A DNA stretch of 64,000 nt. Origin: Clostridium sp. AM58-1XD. Its GTDB lineage: Bacteria > Bacillota > Clostridia > Lachnospirales > Lachnospiraceae. How positions within the stretch are numbered: the first letter of the stretch is position 1; each line of letters begins with the position of its first letter. Of the stretch, positions 43,664 to 53,531 are shown one piece after another. A model generated the notes under the pieces. The model was not told the DNA's origin and ran no database searches. It saw only the letters and a list, made by a program, of their open reading frames with translations. The DNA is taken from NCBI RefSeq assembly GCF_003464085.1, contig NZ_QSDR01000016.1, forward strand, positions 1 through 64,000. Reading direction: 5' to 3'. A program made the position numbers and the translations under genes.

Positions 43664-44452
43664 TTATTCCAGATAGTCTAAGGGATCAATCGGTTTACTC
43701 TCATGAGCAAGTTCCAAAAATACATTTGTACCTTCTACAGAGTAGTATTTCGTCGGTTCAGCCACATAGCCTAAAAGCTGACCGCGTTCCAGATATTCAT
43801 TTTCGACAACAGGAATTTCTTTTAACTGGCCGCATGTTGCCAGATATTCATTTCCCATATCCAAAACGATGTAATTTCCAATTTCTTCATTGGAACCGAT
43901 TTCCACAACTTTGGCATTGGCAGGTGCATAGACAGGCGTGCTTACATCACTCTGAATTACCATGCCAGGATTGCATTTGTACTGCTCAAGTGTTGGGAAA
44001 AAAATTGTAGAATCCATACTGTATCCAAGAATTACATTTCCTTCTACCGGCCAACCCATCTTTGAAGTATCCGTAAAGTCAAGTACGAGCGCCTGGGCCG
44101 CGTTGTTTCCGGCTCCGGCCGGTTCTACTGTATCATTGCTTTCCTTAGCCCCTTTTGTCTCATGTACCTGGTTTGCCTGATCGGCTTTTTTTGCAGAGCT
44201 TTCATTTGACTTCTTGCTGCTCTGCTCTTTTGCCTCTGAACTTCCTGCAACCTGCATGGTCGGTTCCGGCTTTGTCTCTTCCGCGATCATCTGACCATCC
44301 TGTTCCATCGGATAGTAAGGGTTTCCATCTTTTACGCGGTTTCCTCTTTGAATAGTAACAGCCCCTGCTGCGGCAACAATAGTCAGCAGGCCTAACACGA
44401 GCATAACGAGGAACAATTTGTCCTTCATCAGCTGATTCATTTTCTCTTTCAC
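43664..44452 (-). CDS. spoIIQ: SpoIIQ-like M23 peptidase-domain protein
   Basis: A 262-aa forespore membrane protein. It has an N-terminal transmembrane helix (LFLVMLVLGLLTIVAAAGAV), a Ser/Lys/Glu-rich linker and a LytM/M23 domain (about 130-262). The zinc ligands are degenerate: the HxxxD His is Asn (CNPGMVIQSD) and the HxH pair reads ELAH. In Bacillus SpoIIQ forms the engulfment channel with SpoIIIAH and is likewise not a full zinc enzyme. The start is GTG at 44450-44452 behind GAGGTGAT. It follows spoIID in the same direction, an arrangement common in clostridia. Confidence 0.85.
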   Translation of the reverse strand: MKEKMNQLMKDKLFLVMLVLGLLTIVAAAGAVTIQRGNRVKDGNPYYPMEQDGQMIAEETKPEPTMQVAGSSEAKEQSSKKSNESSAKKADQANQVHETKGAKESNDTVEPAGAGNNAAQALVLDFTDTSKMGWPVEGNVILGYSMDSTIFFPTLEQYKCNPGMVIQSDVSTPVYAPANAKVVEIGSNEEIGNYIVLDMGNEYLATCGQLKEIPVVENEYLERGQLLGYVAEPTKYYSVEGTNVFLELAHESKPIDPLDYLE

Positions 44453-44523
44453 GTTTATCACCTCGCTACTATTCTTACCAAACCAAGGTGACTTATACAG
44501 AGAAAAAAGATTTTTTTCTAGCT

Positions 44524-44660
44524 AGGAGCCGGGAAGAAACAGCTCAGTTATCCTGTGGATGAGGAGCTTGCTCATCAGACACAGGATGACTGAGCTGGTT
44601 TTTACGGCGACAGCCGTAAAGCGAGGAAAACCTCTGGTTTTTCGAGCCTTCCCGGCTCCT
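44524..44660. repeat. Multi-branched palindromic structure between spoIID and spoIIQ
   Basis: A 13-bp perfect outer stem (AGGAGCCGGGAAG at 44524-44536, complement at 44648-44660) encloses three hairpins. The first is an 18-bp stem (44540-44557 with 44580-44597, one mismatch) whose loop holds a further 6-bp stem. The second is TTTACGGC/GCCGTAAA (44601-44620), and the third is GAGG/CCTC (44623-44634). The whole 137 nt folds with few unpaired bases. It could be an RNA element in the spoIID-spoIIQ transcript or a small non-coding mobile repeat. Confidence 0.65.
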
Positions 44661-44706
44661 TGCGGGCCTCTTTCCGGACTCTTGGCTGCACAGACGGCTG
44701 TTCTTT

Positions 44707-45624
44707 CTACTGTCTCCCTACCTCTACACCGCTGTAGAAATATTTTAATATGTCTTCTGCCGTCCATCCCTCTTCTGCCTTTACTTTGGCGCCGTACTGG
44801 CTCATGCCGTAGCCATGGCCGATTCCTTTTGCCACTGCCCGGATGTTTCCTTCATAGTCTTCCAGCACAAAACTGGGGGACGACAATCCCAGAGCATATT
44901 CAACTTCCTCTCCCGTATAGCTTTTTGTACCGATCTGAATTTCTTCCACATAATCGGATTCATCCCTGGATATCATTTGAATCTGAGAGATTATGTTTTC
45001 TGCCGCCAGTTCTCCCGAATCCGGTATCTCACGAATCCGCGCGGCAAACTCGTCTGCAGAAAATGTTTTTACCTGAAGGAAACCGTCTGCTCCCACATCT
45101 TCAGCGCTTTCTGCAGCTTTTATGTAAGGCGTTTCTTCACCAGCCGCCCTTGTTCTTCCGGTACTCGCCCTGTGAAACAGCGGTGTAATCAGTTCGCCTT
45201 CATATGTAATTACCATCCCATTCGTATCTTCTACGGCATCTTTTATATTTTTATAATACTCTGCCATCTTTTCCTTTCCCCACATCTTTTTCAGCTGTTT
45301 TTCTTCCGGATAATCAATATCAAGAGAGGATTCCGGTATTTCATTTTGATCTCCCATGATACCGTAAATATACGTACGGGCGATTATCGCCTGCGCTTTC
45401 AGTGCCTCCTTTCCATAGTCTGCCGGAATCTGCTTTGCGACTACTCCCCACAGATATTCCTCTGCATCCATGTAGGAAACGCTGGATCCCCGGTCCAAAA
45501 TAATTCTCTTTCCGCTCAAAAGAGCGGCGTGTTTTTCTCTTCCCCCTACACTGCCCGTCCAAGCCAGTGTCACGATGGAAGGAAACAGCACTGCCAGAAA
45601 CAGTGTCAGCATAATTCTGCGCAT
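44707..45624 (-). CDS. spoIID: Stage II sporulation protein D
   Basis: A 305-aa mother-cell lytic transglycosylase of the engulfment DMP machine. It has an N-terminal membrane anchor (IMLTLFLAVLFPSIVTLAW). The SpoIID domain contains YLWGVVAKQIPADYGKEALK, ITPLFHRASTGRT and the C-terminal GIGHGYGMSQYGAKVKAEEG. Length and motifs match sporulation SpoIID closely. The ATG at 45622-45624 follows GGAGGGG. It is upstream of spoIIQ in the same direction. Confidence 0.92.
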   Translation of the reverse strand: MRRIMLTLFLAVLFPSIVTLAWTGSVGGREKHAALLSGKRIILDRGSSVSYMDAEEYLWGVVAKQIPADYGKEALKAQAIIARTYIYGIMGDQNEIPESSLDIDYPEEKQLKKMWGKEKMAEYYKNIKDAVEDTNGMVITYEGELITPLFHRASTGRTRAAGEETPYIKAAESAEDVGADGFLQVKTFSADEFAARIREIPDSGELAAENIISQIQMISRDESDYVEEIQIGTKSYTGEEVEYALGLSSPSFVLEDYEGNIRAVAKGIGHGYGMSQYGAKVKAEEGWTAEDILKYFYSGVEVGRQ

Positions 45625-45760
45625 CAAAAAAATCCCCTCCTTTCATAAACGTTTCTGGTTTCCCATACTATTTTATGAAAGAAAGGGGTTTTTCATACTT
45701 ATTAACTGTTCAGGCAGTGTTATCTTCTAATAGATGACCTGCGTCATTAAAAAGCCTTTA

Positions 45761-48220
45761 TTATAATTCCATATCAACTTTTACTTTGTCCAGATGCCAG
45801 ATATCCTTTACATACTCTTCAATCGTTCTGTCAGAAGTAAATTTGCCGGAGTGAGCCGTATTCAGCATGGCTGCCTTCGCCCACCACTTTTCGTCGCGGT
45901 AAGCCTGGTCGATCTTCTTATGAGCCTCTGCATAGGAACGGAAGTCTTTCAGGATGAAATACGTATCCGGCCTGTCGCTGTTCTTCGTATTCAGAAGAGA
46001 GTTGTAAATATCGCGGAACAGCTCGGAATCTTCCGGAGAATAATAACCGTTGATCAGCTGCATAAGCACGCGGCGGATATCCTGATCCGTATTAAAGATA
46101 ATCATCGGATCATAATCACGTTTCTGCTCGTGGCTGATTACTTCGTCAGAAGACATTCCAAAGATAAATGCGTAATCCTGGCCTACTTCTTCCACGATTT
46201 CCACATTTGCTCCGTCCATAGTTCCAAGCGTGAGCGCACCGTTCAGCATAAATTTCATATTTCCAGTACCGGAAGCTTCCTTACTGGCCGTGGAAATCTG
46301 TTCACTGACATCAGCAGCAGCAAAAATAATTTCTGCGTTGGAAACACGGTAATCTTCAATAAACACAACTTTAATCTTGCCGCCGATGCTCTTATCATTA
46401 TTGATGACATCTGCAACCGCATTGATTAATTTAATCGTCTTCTTTGCAATGCGGTAGCCTGCCGCCGCCTTTGCACCGAAAATAAATGTCCTCGGAACCA
46501 TATCCATATTTGGATTGTCCTTGAGCTGATTATACAGATGCATTACATGAAGAATGTTCATCAGCTGACGCTTATATTCGTGAAGTCGCTTGACCTGTAC
46601 GTCAAAAATGGACCGGGGATCTACATCGATTCCGTTATGCTCTTTGATGTACTGTGCAAGACGTACCTTGTTCTGGTACTTAATGTTCATAAATTCCTGC
46701 TGGCATTTCAAATCGTCCGCATATACGGCAAGCTTTTCGATGTGTGCCAAATTGGTGATCCAGTCGCTGCCGATCTTATCGGTTACCCAGTCAGCAAGAA
46801 GCGGGTTGCCGTGGAGAAGGAAACGTCTCTGTGTAATGCCGTTCGTTTTATTATTAAATTTATCCGGCATCATTTCATAGAAATCTTTCAATTCCTGATT
46901 CTTAAGAATCTCTGTGTGAAGTCTTGCAACACCGTTTACGGAAAAACTTCCTACGATAGCCATATGAGCCATTTTTACCTGGCCGTCATAGATGATTGCC
47001 ATCTTTTTTATTTTTTCCATGTTTCCAGGATATTGTTTCTGTACGTCTTCCAGGAAACGGCGGTTGATCTCTTCAACAATCTGGTAAATACGCGGAAGAA
47101 GTCTTGAGAACAGCTCAATCGGCCATTTTTCCAAAGCTTCTGCCATGATCGTATGGTTCGTATATGCACATGTCTTTGTAGTAACAGCCCATGCTTCATT
47201 CCACTCCAATCCCTGCTCGTCAACGAGGATTCTCATGAGCTCTGCCACTGCCACCGTCGGATGCGTATCATTTAACTGGAAAACGACCTTCTCATGGAAA
47301 TTGCGGATATCGTCGTGTTTTTCCAGGTATTTCTTCACCGCACGCTGCACGCTGGCGGAAATGAAGAAATACTGCTGTTTCAGACGCAGCTCTTTTCCGG
47401 CATAGTGATTATCATTCGGGTAAAGAACCTCTACCAGGTTTTTTGCAAGATTCTCCTGTTCTACCGCCTTCTGATAATCTCCCTTATCAAATGCTTCCAG
47501 GCTGAACGTGTTAATTGGCTGGGCGTCCCAGATACGCAGTGTATTTACAACGTTGTTGCCGTAGCCCACGATCGGAAGATCGTAAGGGACTGCCATAACG
47601 GACTGGTAACCCTTCTGAACGTAACGGTTTCTGTGTCCGTCCCATTCGCTTTCTACATAGCCGCCGAATTTAACTTCTGTCGCATACTCGGAACGGCGGA
47701 CTTCAAATGGATTGCCGTCTTTCAGCCAGTCGTCCGGCACTTCCATCTGATATCCGTTTTCGATTTTCTGCTTGAACATACCGTAGCGGTAGCGGATACC
47801 ACAGCCATATGCCGGATAGCCCAATGTTGCCAGAGAATCCAGGAAACACGCTGCAAGACGGCCAAGGCCGCCGTTTCCGAGAGCCGCATCCGGCTCCTGA
47901 TCCTCAATCGCATTCAGGTCAAATCCCAACTCATCCAGGACTTCTTTGATCTCCTTCTGAGCACAGATATTGATAATATTGTTTCCAAGAGCCCTTCCCA
48001 TCAGGAATTCCATAGAAAGGTAATAAACAGTTTTTGCGTCCTGTCTTTCATATTCCTTATGAGTCGCAATCCATTCGTCAATGATGACGTCTTTTACCGC
48101 ATAAGATACGGCCTGAAATGCCTGTGCCGGCGTAGCCTCATCGATCGTCTTACGGAATAAATTCTTCGTGTTGTATATAACACTCTTTTTAAATGTTTCT
48201 TTATCAAATCCCCGGTTCAT
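45761..48220 (-). CDS. glgP: Glycogen/maltodextrin phosphorylase
   Basis: An 819-aa GT35 phosphorylase that releases glucose-1-phosphate from alpha-1,4-glucans. Typical blocks are YLSMEFLMGRALGNNI, EPDAALGNGGLGRLAACFLD, the nucleotide and glucan site regions, and the pyridoxal phosphate lysine in EASGTGNMKFMLNGALTLGT. It is full length. Its start is nine bases after the ileS stop, behind AGGAGG, so it is probably co-transcribed with ileS and under the same T-box leader. No other glycogen gene is nearby. Confidence 0.93.
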   Translation of the reverse strand: MNRGFDKETFKKSVIYNTKNLFRKTIDEATPAQAFQAVSYAVKDVIIDEWIATHKEYERQDAKTVYYLSMEFLMGRALGNNIINICAQKEIKEVLDELGFDLNAIEDQEPDAALGNGGLGRLAACFLDSLATLGYPAYGCGIRYRYGMFKQKIENGYQMEVPDDWLKDGNPFEVRRSEYATEVKFGGYVESEWDGHRNRYVQKGYQSVMAVPYDLPIVGYGNNVVNTLRIWDAQPINTFSLEAFDKGDYQKAVEQENLAKNLVEVLYPNDNHYAGKELRLKQQYFFISASVQRAVKKYLEKHDDIRNFHEKVVFQLNDTHPTVAVAELMRILVDEQGLEWNEAWAVTTKTCAYTNHTIMAEALEKWPIELFSRLLPRIYQIVEEINRRFLEDVQKQYPGNMEKIKKMAIIYDGQVKMAHMAIVGSFSVNGVARLHTEILKNQELKDFYEMMPDKFNNKTNGITQRRFLLHGNPLLADWVTDKIGSDWITNLAHIEKLAVYADDLKCQQEFMNIKYQNKVRLAQYIKEHNGIDVDPRSIFDVQVKRLHEYKRQLMNILHVMHLYNQLKDNPNMDMVPRTFIFGAKAAAGYRIAKKTIKLINAVADVINNDKSIGGKIKVVFIEDYRVSNAEIIFAAADVSEQISTASKEASGTGNMKFMLNGALTLGTMDGANVEIVEEVGQDYAFIFGMSSDEVISHEQKRDYDPMIIFNTDQDIRRVLMQLINGYYSPEDSELFRDIYNSLLNTKNSDRPDTYFILKDFRSYAEAHKKIDQAYRDEKWWAKAAMLNTAHSGKFTSDRTIEEYVKDIWHLDKVKVDMEL

Positions 48221-48229
48221 CTTTTCCTC

Positions 48230-51200
48230 CTATTTGTCGGTCGTCTTCTCAACGCCCAGCATTACTTTCTCGCCGTTGATATTCCATTCTTTTGCATATC
48301 CGCCCATCTGGCCAAGCATGATGTGCTCTGCCAGGACTTCATCTTTGATTTCGTCCGCATGGGCTTTCAGGATCTCTGCAATTTTGTCACTGTTATCCTG
48401 GTATACGTTAATATGGTCTGTCACTTCAAAGTCTGCTTCTTTACGCATAGTCTGGATTTTGCTGATGATTTCGCGGACAAATCCTTCTTCCACCAGTTCA
48501 GGCGTCAGATTTGTGTCCAGAACGACTGTAACCGTATTGTCGCTCTCTGTTACAAAACCTTCTGTCTGGGCCATATCGATCAGTAAATCATCTTTCGTAA
48601 GTTCTACCTTTACGCCGTCAAAATCGAGGTCAAAAGCCCAGTTTCATTTAAGGTATCCATTGCTTTATTGCCGTCTGCCTCAGCAAGGGCCTTTTTAATA
48701 TTGCCAAGCTGTTTTCCGTATTTCGGTCCTACTGTCTTCAGCTGTGGTTTAAAGGTATAAGAGGTAAATGCTCTGACATCGTCAGTAAATTCAACCGCTT
48801 TTACATTCAGTTCATCCCTGATGATATCCTGATAAAATTCGGGGAGATCGGCAGGAGCCTTAACGAACATCTTGCCGATCGGCTGACGGTTCTTGATATT
48901 GGCTGCATTTCTCGCCGCGCGTCCCATAACAACGATTTTCAGTACTTCATCCATCTTCTCTTCCAGATCGCTGTCAATCATTTCCTCATGTACAGCCGGG
49001 AATTCACATAAATGAATGCTCTCCGGTGCGGTTTTATCGATGTTTCTTACGAGGTTTTGGTAAATATCTTCCGTCATAAACGGAATCATCGGGGCTGCAG
49101 CCTTGCTGATGGTCACAAGAGCTGTATAAAGCGTCATGTATGCATTGATCTTATCCTGCTCCATGCCCTTAGCCCAGAAGCGTTCACGGCTTCTTCTTAC
49201 ATACCAGTTACTCATATCGTCTACAAATTCCTGAAGAGCTCTTGCTGCCTCCGGAATTCTGTATCCGGCCAGGTTTTCATCCACCGTCTTTACAACGGTA
49301 TTCAGTTTGGACAACAGCCATTTGTCCATAACCGGAAGTTTCTCATATTCCAATGCGTATTTTGTTGCATCAAAATTATCAATATTCGCATACAACACAA
49401 AAAATGCATACGTATTCCACAGAGTTCCCATGAACTTACGCTGGCCTTCCATAACGGCTTTGCCATGGAACCTGTTCGGCAGCCATGGCGCGCTGTTAAC
49501 ATAGAAGTACCATCTGATCGCATCTGCGCCGTACTGGTCAAGAGCTTCAAACGGATCGACGGCATTTCCCTTGGACTTGCTCATCTTCTGTCCGTTTTCA
49601 TCCTGGACATGTCCCAGAACGATAACGTTCTTGTACGGAGCCTGATTGAAAATCAGTGTAGAAATCGCCAGAAGAGAATAGAACCAGCCTCTCGTCTGAT
49701 CCACAGCCTCGGAAATGAAATCGGCCGGGAACTGTGCCTTGAACGTTTCTTCGTTCTCAAATGGATAATGATGCTGTGCAAACGGCATCGCACCCGAGTC
49801 AAACCAGCAGTCGATTACCTCCGGTACACGGTGCATCTGCTTTCCGCACTCCGGACATGTGATCGTCACGCCATCGATATATGGGCGGTGCAGTTCGATA
49901 TCATCCGGGCAGTTTGGAGACATTTTCTTCAGTTCTTCAATGCTTCCAACGGAATGCTGATGGCCGCACTCACACTCCCAGATATTGAGAGGCGTTCCCC
50001 AGTAACGGTTACGGCTGATTCCCCAGTCCTGAACATTTTCCAGCCAGTCGCCGAAACGTCCTTTTCCGATGCTTTCCGGTATCCAGTTAATTGTGTTGTT
50101 ATTGCGGATCAGATCGTCTTTTACAGCCGTCATTTTGATAAACCAGGATTCTCTTGCATAATAGATCAGTGGAGTATCGCATCTCCAGCAATGAGGATAG
50201 CTGTGTTCAAAATTAGGAGCTGCAAAAAGAAGGCCTTTTTCTTCCAGCGCCTTTAACACAAGCGGATCGGCCTTCTTACAGAAGGTTCCCGCCCATGACG
50301 TTTCTTTCGTCATCTCGCCCTTGGCGTCTACCAGCTGAACGAACGGCAGGTTATAATTTCTTCCTACCTTTGAGTCGTCTTCACCGAATGCCGGCGCAAT
50401 GTGTACGACGCCTGTACCGTCCGTCAGTGTTACATAGGAATCACATGTAATATAAAATGCCTTTTTATGCTGTTTTTCACATATGTCCACAGCAAAGTCA
50501 AAGAGCGGCTCATATTCTTTATATTCCAGATCCTTTCCTACATAACGCTCGTTGATCTCATAAGTGTCCGCGCCAAGAACCGTGTCCAGAAGAGCTTCTG
50601 CCATATAATAAACGGTTCCGTCGTCCTTCATCGTCACCTTTGCATAAGCTTCGTCCGGATTCACGCAGAGAGCCACGTTAGACGGCAGCGTCCATGGAGT
50701 GGTCGTCCATGCGAGGATATACGCGTCTTCATCCTTGCATTTAAATCTTGCGATTGCAGAACGTTCTTTTACATCCTTATATCCCTGGGCAACTTCATGA
50801 GAAGAAAGAGGAGTTCCGCAGCGTGGGCAGTATGGAACAATCTTAAATCCCTTGTAGAGAAGTCCCTTTTCCCAAATCTGCTTGAGAGCCCACCATTCTG
50901 ATTCGATATAGTCATTGTGATACGTAACATATGGATCGTCCATGTCTGCCCAGAAACCTACGGTTGATGAGAAATCTTCCCACATTCCCTTGTATTTCCA
51001 GACGCTTTCCTTGCAGTGGGCGATAAAAGGCTCCAGACCGTATTCTTCGATCTGCTCCTTACCATCCAGCCCAAGCATCTTTTCCACTTCCAGCTCTACC
51101 GGAAGTCCATGAGTATCCCATCCTGCCTTTCTCGGAACCATATAGCCTTTCATCGTGCGGTATCTCGGAATCATATCCTTGATTACACGTGTGAGAACAT

Positions 51201-51372
51201 GGCCGATATGCGGCTTTCCGTTAGCAGTGGGCGGTCCGTCATAAAACATATAGGTTTCGCCCTGTTTCCTGCTGTCGATACTCTTTTCAAAAATCTGCTC
51301 GTCTTTCCAGAACTTTTCAATTTTCTTTTCCCTGTCCACAAAATTCAGGTTTGTAGATACTTTGTCGTACAT
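48230..51372 (-). pseudogene. ileS: Isoleucyl-tRNA synthetase, one-base frameshift near the C-terminus
   Basis: Class I synthetase of 1,047 aa after correction. It has the HIGH motif in KPHIGHVLTRVIKD, an editing domain, zinc-ligand cysteines (CPRCGTPLS, CPECGKQM) and KMSKS in GQKMSKSKGNAVD. The frame breaks at 48637-48639, where three C stand and four would restore NETGAFDLDFDGVKVEL and the last 140 codons. IleS is essential and usually single-copy, so this shift is most likely a sequencing error. The start is ATG 51370-51372 behind GGAGGAAGAAA. Expression should respond to uncharged tRNA-Ile through the T-box. Confidence 0.9.
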
Positions 51373-51522
51373 TTTCTTCCTCCTTACTTGCTTGCAGCCG
51401 GCAGAATACAAATTCCCCTATCATCTCTCCGTAAAATCTCTTTGCACGCAGTTCCCATTTCCCGAAAAGAATTTTATTACATCTGGAAATTCAAAGAGTT
51501 TTCTGATTTAATCCGATGTAAT

Positions 51523-51801
51523 AAAAAGAGCTCCGCCCTGTAAAAGGACGAAGCTTCCTGGAGACTTCGTTAGACCACCTGTTACTGCATACCGTCATAT
51601 GAGTTCCCTGTAACGTGGGACATTCGTCAAAGCTTACCACGGCAGTCCGCATTCAGCCCGCAACTCCAGAGTGATTTTCAGTATTGCTTTACTTGCGTCG
51701 GGCTCACACCATCCCCGATTCGCTGCTGCTTTCCGGCAATCCTACTGTCTCCTTCATAGTCTTTACACTTATTCATCTATTCTAGTTTTGATATTATCAG
51801 C
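51523..51801 (-). promoter_or_regulatory. T-box leader (isoleucine) of ileS
   Basis: The leader shows the Stem I landmarks in order: ACAGTAGGA near the start, the GGTGTGAGCCC loop, and a specifier ATC (51673-51675) in GAAAATCACTCTGGAG. Next come the T-box segment AACAGGTGGTCTAACG (51571-51586 region) and a terminator stem (51532-51556) with a T run. The Ile codon matches the downstream gene. Binding of uncharged tRNA-Ile would favour the antiterminator. It fills the gap between the GHL10-type gene and ileS. Confidence 0.88.
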
Positions 51802-51807
51802 TATTCT

Positions 51808-51836
51808 AGTATAAATTTACCACTTGTAAATGTCAA
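51808..51836 (-). promoter_or_regulatory. Sigma-A promoter of the T-box/ileS transcript
   Basis: TTGACA (consensus) and TATACT with a 17-bp spacer on the minus strand. Confidence 0.85.
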
Positions 51837-51877
51837 GGAATTCTTTCTTATTTTCCCTGTAAACCCGCCTTTTTCCG

Positions 51878-53137
51878 TCATTTCAGCAGTGGAAGCAGGT
51901 TCCCGATCTCTCCCTGGGCGGCCGCTTCTCTAAAACTTCTGTATGCATAGAAACAATAACCGGAAACAGCTCCGTTTTCCCGTCCCTCTTCTACCTGGCG
52001 CTTTATGATATCATTTCTTCTCAGCCATTCGGATGAATCGTTATTATCTTTTACATTTGTTCCTGCACGGTAAAGCCCAAGACCCAGATAAAGCCTGACG
52101 CCTCCTTTTTTCTTCAGTTCTGCCCATGACTTCAGATTCGCTGAAAATGCATACGGGGCCTCACTGCCGTCTGACGTCCTGGCTTCAAAGCCCCAGTAAA
52201 TCTGCGGCATGATATAGTCCACATATCCGTCTGATGTCATCCAGCGGTCTACGTCCACGAACAGTTTATTGTCACTTCTCAGATTTTTCAAATACCCCTG
52301 AGGGCTTATGCCGAAAAGGACTCCCGGCTTTTTTTGCTTAATAGAGTCGTAGACACGCTTAACAAGATCGCTCACCTGATCCCGCCTCCACTGTGCGATA
52401 GGCTGTGCGGAACCGGAAGCCAGATATTCCGGTTTGTCAAACCACAGTGCCTCTTTCGTATCATCTACCTGCGGATAGAAATAATCGTCAAAGTGTACAC
52501 CGTCCACATCATAGCCGTTCACCACCTCCATAACGCCATTTACAACCAGGTTCTTTACGTCCTCGGAGGCCGGATTGTAGTAATACTCTCCCTGGTGGCA
52601 CAATACATTTCTGTCATTTGCCGCATTGTTGTCAGAAAGCCATTTCTTAGCAGGACTCTTATCCGAAACCTCTTCCCATTTCATCTGATAACCTGTAATC
52701 CTGTAAGGATTAAACCATGCATGGAACTGCATCCCTCTCTCATGGGCAGCTGCAATCATGTATGCAAGAGGATCATAAGGAAGCGGATTGCCCTGCTGCC
52801 CTGATGCGAATTTTGACCATGGATAACAGGAGGAAGGATACATGGAATCCCCATGGGAACGGACGTGGACAAACACGGCATTCATCCCCCAAAGCGCACA
52901 TTCATCCATGACCTTATCCACTGTTTTCTGAAAGTTTTCCTCATCCTTGGGCCATTCATTCCAATCCAGATATGAAATCCATACGCCATGCAGTTCTTCT
53001 TCCGCAGTTGTTCTGCTTTTACTCGTAACTGCCCCATAGGCAAACTCCTGTCCCGCAGCTGCCTGCCATCCTGGCAGCGTCAATGCCATTGCCGCTGCGA
53101 TTATAAGGGATACCGCCCCTTTCCAATTTTTACCCAC
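51878..53137 (-). CDS. Secreted family 10-like glycosyl hydrolase (GHL10/DUF187)
   Basis: A 419-aa exported protein with a signal peptide (GAVSLIIAAAMALTLPGWQA). The GHL10 barrel contains ELHGVWISYLDWNEW, NAVFVHVRSHGDS, HAWFNPYRITG, DGVHFDDYFYP and DYIMPQIYWGF. Family members are putative cell-wall or polysaccharide glycosidases. The start is taken as GTG at 53135-53137, nine bases after AGGAGG. An ATG nine codons earlier overlaps that ribosome binding site. It stands alone between the ileS promoter and a palindrome-rich spacer. Confidence 0.8.
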   Translation of the reverse strand: MGKNWKGAVSLIIAAAMALTLPGWQAAAGQEFAYGAVTSKSRTTAEEELHGVWISYLDWNEWPKDEENFQKTVDKVMDECALWGMNAVFVHVRSHGDSMYPSSCYPWSKFASGQQGNPLPYDPLAYMIAAAHERGMQFHAWFNPYRITGYQMKWEEVSDKSPAKKWLSDNNAANDRNVLCHQGEYYYNPASEDVKNLVVNGVMEVVNGYDVDGVHFDDYFYPQVDDTKEALWFDKPEYLASGSAQPIAQWRRDQVSDLVKRVYDSIKQKKPGVLFGISPQGYLKNLRSDNKLFVDVDRWMTSDGYVDYIMPQIYWGFEARTSDGSEAPYAFSANLKSWAELKKKGGVRLYLGLGLYRAGTNVKDNNDSSEWLRRNDIIKRQVEEGRENGAVSGYCFYAYRSFREAAAQGEIGNLLPLLK

Positions 53138-53463
53138 CCGATTTTTCCTCCTGATTATGTACAATATTTTTTTCTGTGCTGGTAGCGCACCCTACGCTTC
53201 TCTGTGGCGCGTCCGCTTCGCCAGACTGGCCTTTTTTCGCCCTCACGGGCTTTTTTCGCCGGGCTGTGACCTCAATTCCGCTTCGCTCCATTTCGGTCAC
53301 GGGCTTCGCCCCATGTAATAAGCCAGAGATAAATTTCTTTACGTGCAAGCACGACATAAATTTTTCTCTAACTTATTTCGCCCGGCTCATTGCCTACGTG
53401 GACATTATACCAGAATTTTCCATTGTTTGGGGGGGATTTATTGTTATGTTTTTGACAATGTTC
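53138..53463. other. Palindrome-rich spacer before pncB
   Basis: No gene is seen. The left part is GC-rich, with many small hairpins (for example GTCCGCTTCGCCAGAC and GCCCTCACGGGC with T runs). Around 53320-53383 lies a long imperfect inverted repeat, GAGATAAATTTCTTT...AAATTTTTCTC with ACGTGC/GCACG in the middle. It resembles the block at 34738-34877 in style, not in sequence. Confidence 0.45.
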
Positions 53464-53491
53464 TTGTTATTTCTTGTAATTGTGATATACT
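53464..53491 (+). promoter_or_regulatory. Candidate promoter of pncB
   Basis: TTGTTA and TATACT with a 16-bp spacer, 40 bp upstream of the ATG. Confidence 0.5.
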
Positions 53492-53531
53492 ACCTAAAAT
53501 GCTTTCACAAAATACACAAGGAGAAGTTATT

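Noticed and set aside
49012..50256. A 414-codon open frame opposite ileS
   Set aside because: It lies entirely antisense to the conserved synthetase, has no ribosome binding site and shows no family features. The same holds for long frames opposite glgP, the M3-like peptidase and pepP.
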